Origin: Gorsachius magnificus
Taxonomy: Eukaryota > Chordata > Aves > Pelecaniformes > Ardeidae
Reading direction: 5' to 3'
Length of the DNA stretch: 64,000 bases
Assembly: GCA_034008185.1 (NCBI GenBank)
Contig: CM067109.1
Location: 32,830,885-32,894,884 of the forward strand
In this document: in pieces, positions 1 through 12,200 of the stretch
Layout: every line of letters starts with the position of its first letter
Numbering within the stretch: position 1 is the stretch's first letter
Notes under the pieces: generated by a model
What the model was told of the DNA's origin: nothing
What the model saw: only the letters and a program-made list of their open reading frames with translations
Databases searched by the model: none
Made by a program: the position numbers and the translations under genes

Positions 1-2783
1 CAATCCTTTCAAATTTAGCTAAGGGAGGAAAACAGGAAATTTCAACACTGCAGAAAAGAAAAAATGAAACATAACTAGATATTTCCATGTCTTCACTATT
101 AGTGGCAAAATGGTTTTGTCTGGGTTTGCCCAGCCTTATCAAATGGGATGTTGAGTAATTAAATGTATTATCACTCACACAGAAGTATAAGCTGTCTGCT
201 TATTTTAAGCTCTGTGTGGGGACTAGTCAAATTTAGCATCCACAGCTGCTCCTCAGCTATGTTATAAATTGCATATATTTAATCCCAAAGCACATGGGAC
301 AACAAACAGCCCGCAACCCAAATGCAATCTTGAGCCTGTCTCATCAAAGTGAATGGGATATCTTGGAGGTAATCCAACAGCTTCAGGACTTGTCATACTG
401 ATATTAATGACCTGCCATTTGCGTGAAACAGAAAGTTCACAGTGATGGAAATTCTTGTAGATCAATTTATTCTAGCTCATATAATCTTGCATTAAAGAAA
501 AACCTAGAATACAGCCTGATCAGAAATAGGGATGATTGTTGACTCATTAGTGAGCTTTCTGACTTGGGATGTCTTTGTTTTAACATCATTGCTTGCATGG
601 CCAGATATTTTGTTTATTAGAGTCTATCTATATATCAACTTAAATATGTATAGGTACATTTATTTACACACATCTATATTTGGTATTCACAAACTATACA
701 TGCACAAAATGTGTATATATATATATATACTTGCAAACATGATGAGAAAGATGAAAGCTTACTGTATACTGATGTGTTAATCCAACTACCTTGTATGTAC
801 ATGAATGGAAGTTACTCTTCTCTTAAATGATTAATACGAATATTTAAATAAATACAAGGGAACACAAAAGGATAACAGTTTTTGTAAGATCAAGGGCTAC
901 AATGAACTTCTAAAGTTCTATGCAGAACTGTAGTTGTGCGTATTTCTTCTGCTTTACATGGCAATACATGACCATACATACGATCAAAATTCATGGCATA
1001 TTTAAGAGAACATTTGTGTATCACCTGAAATGGAGCTGGAGAGAAAATACTTTACAATCAATGCCAATATTTTCATTGATTTCACTGTTTTTGCTACAGC
1101 CTCCAGGCCCTATTTGAAGCAGGTGTACAAATAAGGATTTAAATATAAGGGAATTGAAAACTGAACATATAAAAGAGCTAACTCATGGGAAAGTGAAGTT
1201 CTCTGTCAGTTCTTATTCTACATCATATCGTTCTCCTATTTTGTAATTATGCTGCATCATGTAGTTATGCTATTTGTTCAAATTACCTTTAAATTACAAT
1301 CAAATATTATTACTGGCACTTAGTACATTGCATGATGTATTTAATTGCCATTGTGTCAAACATAAATGATGTTGAATAATACTGTGGAATGAGTAACGTA
1401 TTGAATATTTGTAGAATATGACTTTTAGAATTTGATTTACTGGTCTTTTTATTTTTCTCTTCAGTTTACAATCAGTGCAAGTTATAAACTAGTAGCATAT
1501 AAAACCTATGCCTTAAAAATACAATACTTTTGACTTATGAAAGAACAGTTCCTGTAAAACCTTGTTTTTATTAAAGTCAACTACTTCAATTTTATCAGAC
1601 AAGAATTTATGGCTTGTACAACTATCAGTTTTAAATATCTCTTTTTCATGAGATTTTCACAGTGTATATATCCACCACATACAGGCATTCCACTTCAGAA
1701 AGAATTGGGGAAAATGTGGGGAAAAGAAAGTTCCAGTCTTCATTACTTTTCATTACAGTTTTGTTCTAAGTATGACATTTTCACAAAAGTCTTCTGCTGT
1801 AAAAATATGTAAGTAGCTTTCCAAAATAATTATTTTTACTAGTTATTTAGTCTAAAGAATAATTAGAAGTGTCTTCTTTTTCTCCCCATTGGCATAAATC
1901 TCTAGGTAAGATGGTGTGATACTAAAGAAGTCAGAATATCATGAATTTATATCAGCTGAGGATTACTGATTCCGCTTTACCTGCTGGTAACAAATACTTT
2001 CCTAATTTACTTTGTTTTAGCCTGCACCTTTATCTTAATTTCTTTTCATTCTCTTACTTTTTATCCAGAACATTTTTGCTCCCTATCTTTTCAACTTATT
2101 TCAAACAGTCAGAATACCAGACTATAAAGTATTGTCTCTTTAAAATAGATGTTTTGTTATTCAGCTTCGTGATAGTCAGTGTTGTATTCCGTAAGTGGAG
2201 TTTGACTGAATGCAAATTCTCCAGCTGTGTTTATTAGTTGTTAGTAGTTGGTTATGTTTTCAGTTCGCCAGCTAGCAAAATGTCTGCTTGCTTTCCATAT
2301 AAAGATAAAATAATTGTTTTTAAAGTGTACAAATATGTTTGCTATGGGTTTGCAATATCAGTTGGGTTTTCATTAAAATTTTGGAAAGATACCATACTTC
2401 CACACACATACTTTCTTCATAAAATGCATTCAAACAAACAAGCAAGATGCTTAAAAAATAGAAGGTTGTTCACATTTTGTAAAAACATAAATCAGGAAAG
2501 TAAAATAAAAGTGAAAATGAAGGGTATAACTATGACTTACTGCTTACTGTCAGATTAGATACATCATCACGAATAAAAAATGGTTCAATTTTCTTCCTTT
2601 ATTTATTTCATAGTTAATTTTAAAATCTTCTAGGCATAGTTCACTCATATTCCTACAATAAAACCATTGTGAAGACTCTCTACTTGTTTGACTTCTTGAT
2701 TTTCTTTTCGTGTTATTTTAGTAATATTTTGCTTTCCAGTCCTCTATGTTGCTCCTCTGTCTTTTTTACATTCCCAGGTAGTC
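1..2783. other. unique AT-rich DNA, no gene seen
   Basis: No coding exon, RNA gene or recognisable transposon could be supported. Open frames here reach at most 106 codons, have hydrophobic low-complexity translations and resemble no family I know. A short (TA)n run lies at about 711-730. Confidence 0.6.
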
Positions 2784-3062
2784 TCAGTCCAAACTAGCCG
2801 CAGCCGTTCTCATTACTGGCTTGCAAAGTGATTCCTCAGACTCGGTGATAAGGACAACATCAGCAGCATACCTGACATTACAGCATTTGCTTCCTACAAT
2901 TTGAATTCCTCTATTGTAACCATCAAGATAAATGTGCATTACCATTTCAGTATAAATCCTGAACAGATGCAATGGCATAATGTAGCCCTGCTGAACTCCT
3001 TCCCAGATGTTAAACCTCTCTGCTGTTCCTTTTGTTGTTGCAACTGCTGCTTCCTGCTCACA
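2784..3062 (-). pseudogene. RTE-like LINE reverse-transcriptase fragment (non-CR1)
   Basis: Read on the minus strand from about 3062 down to a stop at 2781-2783, this stretch gives about 93 codons covering the central palm of a LINE reverse transcriptase. Seen in order: a QEA-x-V segment, a G-T-x-x-x-F-x-I segment, GVQQG (family form GVRQG), an LFRIYTEM segment, a G-I-x-I-x-G/S segment, and RYAAD followed by VLITESEESL. RYAAD stands where the catalytic RYADD is expected, so one catalytic aspartate is replaced by alanine. An in-frame stop lies just upstream of the fragment. This motif order and the YTEM segment fit RTE-clade (BovB-like, AviRTE-like) LINEs. They do not fit CR1, whose equivalent motif is FADDTKLGG. 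The rest of the element was not recognised on either side. It is dead. The exact clade is inferred from remembered family patterns. Confidence 0.7.
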
Positions 3063-6000
3063 TTAAAGTTAAGGTAGTGAATGACCACATTTTAAAAATG
3101 TTAATTGACTACAGATTTGTCTAGAAATTAATTGGTGAAGTACATAGGATACTTCATATAATGCACTGTTGTTGCTTTGTTGCATGCATTTCCCTCTTAT
3201 TATTACCAACTAAATCTATTATTTTTTGCCATGAAGTGCAGATATACTCTAATAATAGGATCCCTTATATTTGCATCATTTATAACACGGTCAAGAGAAA
3301 GACAACCAATCTGTTTGACAAGACATTTGTTCCCGGAAACCATGCTTGTTGTCATTATTACAACTTTTGGGTTTTTATTTTTTAGTGATAAAGTCACTTC
3401 TCCATTATTTTGTACATGATCAGTACCAGGTTGAAGGGTTTACAGTTCCCTAAGGAGAGAGCTTTTAGATATTGAAACAAAATTTGAAATACACCAATCT
3501 TTTTTGGAATGTGTTATTGAAGTCATCTTGATTGTTTTATTGCATATGGAATTGAGTATGACTGGTATTTTTTACAGTCTGTCTGACTGACTTGTCTTTC
3601 TATGTGTATACTATCACTCTACCTTATGCTTCACCAAAACGAACTTTCACGAAGGTTTCTTTCCCTTTGTACCTCAATCCCACATCATGAAAATGAGAAA
3701 TATTTGCATGGTTGTGTGTTTTTGTCATTTTGGTGCAATCTTTTGTTCAAATCATCAGGACTAGTACTGGCAATAAAGTTTTCTACTTTGCAATTTATTT
3801 TTCACTCTCTCCTGGTGATGGAGCTGCTAAAAAATGCTTCAGCAAACATGACTGAGAATTAGTGGTATCTCCTATTGGATAAATACACAGAGGAGTTTCT
3901 CTGCTAGGAGAGATATTTCCTTTCTCTAGAATACTTTAGCTAAGCCACAGAAATCTCTTTTCAATCATACAGGCATGTTTTCAAACATATATTTAAAAGT
4001 CAAATACATTGGCTGGAGGTACCTCAAATGTCTGTAGCAGTATAAAGGAGTGCAGAGGTAGCACAAATCTTTGGGATATGCAAAGCCTTAAAATTTGCTT
4101 GTGACTTTTTTCTATAACAAATAGTGCCAATTTATACCCAACTGATCCTTTATTTCTGAAAACTATCCTGCAGTTTCTGGACATCATGTTTGCCTGATTA
4201 TCACTGGAGCAGGTCTATCATTTTTGTTTGTGTTGGTTCCAAACAATATTATTATCTCTATGATCATCTATGGTGAAGACACCGACTGTTGATGTAAGGA
4301 ACTGCTGACTTTCTGAGAGAAAAAACCTTTATTTTCAGGTTTAGCTCAGGGATCTGGCCACCATAAAGGACATTTTTCATTACATCATGAATAAAATTTA
4401 AAGAATCTGGTATTTTTATATTAGATATGTTGAAACTAAAAATCTTTTTTATACCTGTGGCTTAACAAATTAGAAGAGAGATAATGTTATTATCTACTAC
4501 TAGCAATGTGTGCTGGAGAAGCTTTGGGTGAAGTGAAAATAGAGGGAAATCTTAATTGTCTGGAAGAGGGACACGCGGAAAATACACACAAACCCAGTTT
4601 CTATTTTAGTATGCCAGCAGACTCATTAGAGATCGATTTTTGTAGAGTACACAGTACAGAAGATAACTTACAACTAGTTCTATTCGACTTACATTATTGT
4701 CTTTTTTTTTTTTAATATACATGTAATTATAAATTGTATTTTGGGTATCCTCTGGTTTTATGCACTCCCTAGGTTAAAATTTTTGAGTGGGAGAGTATGT
4801 ATTTCACTGTATATTTGCTATTAATTTGTAGATTTTTATCTCATACATATAGCTTCAAGTATATGTATATGTTCACACATACATATGTATGTAATTATAT
4901 GGGAAAACGTTGGTATTTTTCTCTCTGTGCTGTTCTCATGCTTGCTTAGTTTTATTAAACCAGGTCACATTTAGATATCTGTCAAGAAGCAGTCAATTTA
5001 AAAAAATAAGCTGTAAAGATGCTCTACAGATGACAGCACTGATGGGACTGATATTGCAGTCTTTTTTTGCTTTGTTCAGTTGGGTTTTTTTGTTTACATA
5101 GCAGTCTGCTACTTCCTTTTGGAATCTGCAATACTTCAGCTGCAAACAAGTTTGTGATCAAAATGCCATAGATCCTAGGAAGACTACATACATATTATTG
5201 TGCATTGGTCACCTTTCTAGCCAGTATCTTTTCTTCTTCCTATGTTCTGTGAAAAAAACAGCTCATGACTGTTAAAGAGAGATCAGGAATACACGTTTGG
5301 GTCTTTCTGAAGCTCTCAGTGTCTATAGCAAGACCAGAACAATGGGAAGGCCAAGAGCCATCTCTAAGTCACTGTTAGACCACTGCATGGTGACTGCATT
5401 TCATGATGCACTGTAGGACTCCTGGGGACTGGAACTCCACTGTCAAGGAAACACATTTCCAGTTCTTGACAAATTAAATAAGCAAAATATGGAATTCAAG
5501 TAAAATCTATTAATAGCAAGTAATTAATTAGTAGCTTGACTGAAATATATGAACCATTCCTTAAAAGTTTTGCCACCTAATGGTTTCAAAAGGAAAGGTT
5601 TGGTTAGCTTTGCACTCTCAAAGTAATATGATACTACTAATCTCTAAACAAACTGCTGCATTGAAATTCCAGTTGAAAGGTTAATACCAGAGTATCATAT
5701 CATTCCCAGTCTGAAGCTAGTGTTGAGACTACATCTGCAGCACTAATGAAGGCTGTCTTTCTGAGTCTTTGGTGGTGAGGATAGACAACATTATTTCTCT
5801 CTGCAGAACTTTGCAGGAAGCATCCAGTATGATTCATGCCAGTGACTTCAACATAAAAAAGCTGATAATTGTGACCAGAAGTCAGCTTGATTCACACTGC
5901 TGTGTAAATATGAACTAATTAACATACAATGCAAAGCTTGAGACTTGCGAGAGTTCAAACTATCTGTTCCCTTGAGAGAGAAAAAGTTGTATATTGACTG

Positions 6001-9000
6001 TGCTTTCTGGGACAGAGAATATGCTCTCAACAAATCATTGAGGTCTGAGAGTATTGTTCCAGAAGCACAGCATTTCTCCTGAAAATGGCAGGGCAATATT
6101 TATCCTGGATCACATTAGTGGCCTGTCAAGGTCAGTAAGAGGCTCAATTTCTGTAAGAGGCTAAATAATTCTGCAAGTGGCTGAGTATTCACTCTGCAAG
6201 AGAAAAACATTAGTAAGTGACTGTAAATGTACTAACACCATAGGAAAAGATTTCCATTTGTTACAGAACACCTTATGCCTGGAGGTTTTATGGTCATATT
6301 TCCTAATGTTTTGTCTCCTAATTCCATTTTATTTTTAATTTTTAGTGTTGTAATTCAGAATATTGATGACCTAGGTCTGGTTCTATAGTAAGGACAATCA
6401 TAGTTCTGTAGTTTCACTCATACCCATAACTTCACAAATAAGTAGATGTTTTATAACAGACTGATTTAATATCTTTTAAAAAGTTTTAAACTGGAAAAAA
6501 TGTCTGTAGACATTTTGTCTGTAGACAAAGAGGCTGTAACTCTTTAGAATAAAAACAGCAAATTAAAAAAAACGCAAAACCACATAATTTAATTGCATTA
6601 TTTTTTTATATTTTCTTCTTAACTTAAAAAAAAATTGTGAATGAAAAAACCCAAACCTAATTTCTTCAACAAAAAATCAGCTGTTTATGGTTAGACCAGC
6701 AATAGTCTTCCAAACCCAGGAAATGTTGTAACAAATAAAGCTTGAAATCCTGTGAAATAATGCATATTTCATATCACACCAGTATCTGCTATTTTATATT
6801 AGGGATTTTGCCATAGGATCAGTGACTTTCCTGTCCTCTATTGAGTTTCTAATGCCATGAGCAAGGTACTAATGTGATAAAAGTCGTATAGTATTAGTGA
6901 CTTTCTATCATGTTGGTGAAGTGAATTTTTATTGTATTAACAAAAACAGAATTCCAATTGCCATAGCAACTAGCCAAAATGACAAAAAAGCTCTTATAAA
7001 AATCAATTGAGAACTCTATATGGATAGTAAATTCTGTACGACTCCACTCTCTGTACCTCTACACACAGTTTGGTTTTGTGAGTTTTTTTTTTGTTGGTGT
7101 TTTTGTTTTTGGTTTTGGTTTTCCTGAAGCACTTATTCCTATCTTTATATTGTGGAAGTCAGTGCCCTCTGGAATATCTGTACATGATTATTATTTTTTT
7201 TTAGTCAATAAAATGTAAATCTTGAGGGAGTGTTAATCATGGGCTAGTATGTTAACAGTAAAGTCACTGCCAGTTTAAAAAACTCCAACAAAATATAAAG
7301 TTGTGTGAATGAATCAGTTGTAAAATATTGTCAGCTGTCTTTCAAAACATTTGCTCTGTTTCAGCTCTTGCATGGATGGAAAGCTCTGGTTTATGGCAAG
7401 CACAACTGCTTGATATGGGGTGTTGTTTAGGTTGCAAACAGCATGTTGTTTATTTATGTGAGAAATAAGAAAGAACTTCACCCTGTAACAAAGTGTAACA
7501 AATATTGAAGGAAATAGAGAAAGCACAAAATGTCATGTGTTCTTTGTAGCATAATTACTCATCATCTATTAACCTGTAATTGATGTGTAAACACCGCCAG
7601 TTATATAGGGATCACATAATCAAAAAAATGCAGCTGTCCAACAGAGGAAAGTTTTGCTGAGGGTTTTTCTTGCTCCAGAACATTATCGTTATAGGGTGCA
7701 GTACAAGTTCTGAACTGCCGACTCATTCTGGTCTTCTGTATATTGATCTATACTTTTAAATGGAGATTAACTGGTGAGGTGTGTATGTTCAATGACGGTT
7801 ATTGTACCACACAGTATTCTATTTTTATTACAAAATCTTGTTTTCATTTACCTAAATTAAGTTAATATTGACTGAGTGCATGTGTGTACATGGATCTTTG
7901 TATGTGGAAACATATGGGTAATACATGCTGTACTAATATACATTCCTCCAAACTTTGGCTTCTTACTATTCTTCCTGTTTTGGCTGAGAATCTATTTCTA
8001 TCAGCTACCAGCTGGAACCCTTCTGTTGTTCAGAAAGTTCCAAATTACTGCTCATACTCACTTCAAACAGCTTGGAAGTGTAAGGAAAGAACACCTCCTG
8101 GGTTGTCAGAAATGAGTTTCCAGTTAGAATAGTAAGAACACTGCAGAATTTGAGAATAAGGAGTAAAATTGTTTCTGTTTTCTCATATATTCTGATATTA
8201 CAGATATTATTCTAAAAAATCTGAAGTTTGCTATGTTTAAAAATAAATATTCTCCAGCTCATTGGACAGCATTTATGAATTGGAATTTATGAATGGACAG
8301 GAAAAATCCACTATAACAATAAGCTCAGGCATCTTAATACTCTCATTTCTTTGTGGCTTTCCTTAGTCAGCTCCGATGTTATTTGCTGCAGTGCTCTTAG
8401 CTCCGTTGCAAGGGACAGTAAGAGTCCCACTTTCAGAAGTCCTTTGATTGCCAGTTCCTCATTCTTTCTGATGCTGAACTTTTCCACCAAGTGATCTTTT
8501 TCCAGTTTATTACCACTCTGTCTCATGCATTTTCACACATGTGTATTCCTCACTCCTGTTGCCAGAACTCCTTTATTAACTGCTTGCTTTGTATGCCCCT
8601 TCTTGAGCTTTCTGTCCCTGAAACATTTTGTCAGATTCTCACAAGTCCTGCTAGCCTAACAGCCTTGTATAGATTGCTTTGCATTCTCCAGCAATACTGT
8701 CATGCTCCATTTCTTTAGCTTGTTGTATGTTAAGTGTTGGATATCTAAGGGAAGGAGCTGTGAGAAGTTTCTTTAAGGCATGTTCCTTTACACTCATAAA
8801 TTATACACAACATGGTTCCATGAGAAGTTAGAAATGAATCGCTGTAATGCCTGTATGTTAAATTCTACAATATGATTTTTCAGTGTCTTCAGACAACATG
8901 AATAAATCTCATTTTATACATCAGTCATTATTTGGCAAGTAACATTTACTACGATGAAATGTAAATACGCCAGTGTTATTTTCTGATGTCATAAATATTT

Positions 9001-11893
9001 ATCTTGAATCTGAAATTGCTGATCTCTACAGAAATAACTAGGTAGTAATTTTTTTTCTCTAAATCGGGAAGAGTGTGTATGTTCTATTATCATTATGTAT
9101 ATCTATGCCTTACTCAGAAGTCTCTTTTAGAAGTAATGTCATGCAAAGTAACAGTTCTGTTGTTAGAGGTATTCAGTAGTACAAAGTAGAAACAGAAATT
9201 ATTGACATTCAGAATACCTTTACAACTCCCACCTCTTAAACCTTCAGACTGTGAATTAATATTTTGAAAAATGCTATTAAACCAATGTAAATTTTTCTTT
9301 CCACTGCTCAGAAGGTAAAAAATGTTTGTGAAGTTGAAGGTGGAAACTTTTGATTAACGTGTAGTGAAAGCTGAAAGCTGTAGTTCTATAGAATAGAGAG
9401 TAATAGATCCTGTGGCAGAAAGCAAGCAAGCATAAGCCATGGACACTTTATATATATGGTATATAACAATACCAGATTTATTTTTAAGAAAAAAAAAAAA
9501 GTGAGTTTTAATGGGTTCAGAAATCTTCCTATTCTCTGAACATAGAAACTTAAAGGTATTACTTATACCTTCAGCGCACTGTTTACTTGCTGACAGCAAA
9601 ATGTTGCCTTATTATTTTAATAACAATGTCTACTGCAAGAGAAATGTAGAAGGGCAGTATGAGATATAGGAGCAAATTAAAGCAATCCTTAATGTGTATT
9701 AGGTGTAATTCATTTTGTCAATGTACCTCAGTAATGACAGTGTCATCAATTTGTAAGTAAGTTCATGATATAAACTCTATAAGGAAACTAATAAAAAGGT
9801 AAGAACATTCATGCAGCAATTTACTTCTTGATCTACAAAATTCCGATTCTACTTTGAACAGAATGGAAAATGAAGAAAGTTGTCTGATCAAAGAGAAGGT
9901 GGTGAAAAAATAAGATAGCTCTCTTCTGGATTTGTGAGAGCAGTTTCTCAACAACAAAACATTATTTGATCTGTTCATGAGATCTTTTGTAAAGTCTACA
10001 TGTCTGATACCTTATTTCTTACAGTTTTTATAAAAAAACAGGTAACAAACCCTACCATAAGTGTGTAGTGAAGGCAGAACTCTGAAATGAGAGAGCATTG
10101 CAATTGATGTGTCAACCTGGAGACAAACATATAGCTATCTTGTAGGAATAGACCCAGGAATAGACAAACCAGACCATTTCTTCTGTCAGGTGAAGCACTT
10201 TGCAAACATGATATTTTCAGGCACAAATGAAGTCATTAGTCCTTTCTCATTGCTGGTCATAGCGTATAAATGCACTGATAATGCCAGAGAGTTCCTGCAT
10301 TGTTTGTGTAATTTTTCAGTGACTGCCTCAAGCTGAGTCATCAGTACCGGTACTTTCTGACTGTGCCTACAAATCCAAACATTTCCTTTTGCCTGAGTTT
10401 GAGAGCAGGATAGGCCACGTGTGTATGAGATGTGATGTTTTAAAACTGATAACATAAATATAATTTCTGGAACAGGTAGCTTGTCACTAGTGGTGTACTT
10501 TTGTTGGGGAAAAAAACCCTAAATGAAATTGATAAAATACATCATAATGAGAATCCTTTGACTTGCCAAATGCTCACATACATTTCCTGATGCATTTTTT
10601 CCTGATATAAAGTGAAGGGCATGACTTGGTCCAGCAGTGGGTTATCAGGTTTAATTTGTTTCCATACATTAGTCTCTCTGGCTATGTACCAGCTATTTGC
10701 AGTTGCCGTCTGAATTAAAAAGGTAATGAGAAATTTTTTGGTTGTGGGATTGGCTGTATTACTGCAGAGCAGAGTTTTATCAAGGGCAGTACAAAAGGTC
10801 TTTTGCTGTGGAGGTCTTAATGAGAAAGAGGGCAAAAGAGAGGCAACACCAGCATGCTGGAGCTCTGCGGAGCAGCACTATGCACTCCTCAGCCAGGATG
10901 GTGCTAGACACCCTACTGAGGAGGGTGTCTTGTCTTCTGCTGCCTTCCACCTACATTGCCTCCCACCAAGGGTTGCCACAGGCAACAAATAAGCTAACCA
11001 TTAAGGGAAAGAGAAAACAATACATTTATGGCCAGTGCCTCTAAAAAATGAAATCCTGGTTTAGTCTTACAGGATCTTCCCTCTACCTTATACATGGACT
11101 TTTTATGGGAGGTGGATTTCCAGAGGCACAGAGACATTTCTAACTTTAACTCTTTACCTTACCAGACATCTATCAGATCCCAAACTGCGCAGAAAATCTG
11201 TATCTTTCTGGACAGTGAAGGGGAAAATACCATGCTCTTTCAGTTGCAGTTCTGAAAAAAACAGGAGGGAAAAAAAGGAAGAAAAAAAAAATTTTGAAAG
11301 ACAAATTTAGATGAAGAATAGAATGATAAGAATATTAATTAAATGTATTATAGCTTCCATGGTCTGAAGTTTTAGATCTATGAGATGGGTTTGCAATATT
11401 TGCAATAACTTCTGGCATGTATTTTTCACCTTAAGTAGTTCCATTTTATTAGAAAAATCAACACTTGGGGATATAAATGCAAATATGTTTACAAGAAATG
11501 TGGTACTTGAAGGCTACTCCAGAGCTACAGTCTGTGTTGACTGTGTGTAAGCTAGGGGTATAAAGCTTGCACAAATCATGCTTATAGACTATGCAAGCAA
11601 AACTGTCATGCAAGCTCCTGTAATGATAGAAAGACAAAAAGAACAACTATCATAATCAAATTGCTCTAACAGTTGGGAATCTTTATCCATTTTCTTTTGC
11701 CTTCATAAAAGTACCACTAGCCCAAGCAAAATAAAATGCAAACAGTGACTAAGAGCAGTAGACACCATTACTTTTAAATCATAATTTATGTTGTAATTCA
11801 TTGTTCCCAGTGAGATGTAATTTACCATTTAATTTAAGAAAAGTGTTAGATGCTATTTTGTTTCTAAGCTCTCAACCCTGTATCCTTCAAGTT
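3063..11893. other. unique AT-rich DNA, no gene seen
   Basis: Nearly 9 kb without a supported gene. Small homopolymer runs occur. A somewhat GC-richer patch at about 10,780-10,990 opens several overlapping frames up to 100 codons, but none carries a recognisable domain. A minus-strand frame at 8,311-8,526 (71 codons, Leu- and Glu-rich) was examined and not recognised. Confidence 0.55.
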
Positions 11894-12200
11894 AGAATCA
11901 TAGAATCATAGAATGTTTTGGGTTGAAAGGGACCCCTAGAGGTCACCTAGTCCAACACCCCTGCAGTGAGCAGGAACACCGCTAACTGGATCAGGTTGCT
12001 CAGAGCCCCATCCAACCTCGCCTTGAATGTTTCCAGGGATGGGGTCTCCACTACCTCTCTGGGCAACCCCTTCCAGTGTTTCACCACCCTCATTGTAAAG
12101 AATTTATTCCTTCTATCCAGTCTAAAGCTACCCTGATTTAGTTTAAAACCATTACCCCTTGTCCTGTCACAGCTGACCCTACTAGAAAGATTTTCCCCAT
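11894..12200 (-). mobile_element. CR1 LINE 3' end, minus strand
   Basis: The left edge is the CR1 tail in reverse complement (agaatcat repeated), followed by the ttttgggttgaaagg block typical of the avian CR1 3' end. The CCATCCAACCTCGCCTTGAA and TTCACCACCCTCAT blocks follow, then the accccttgtcctgtcac segment at about 12,160. Only the last roughly 300 bp of a 4-5 kb element is present, the usual 5'-truncated product of target-primed reverse transcription. It includes the 3' end of the reverse-transcriptase frame plus the 3' UTR, and no intact coding frame. No clean target-site duplication was found. Confidence 0.93.

Noticed and set aside
8311..8526. 71-codon minus-strand frame with a helical, Leu/Glu-rich translation
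   Set aside because: Not recognised, no splice or expression evidence, and length within chance.
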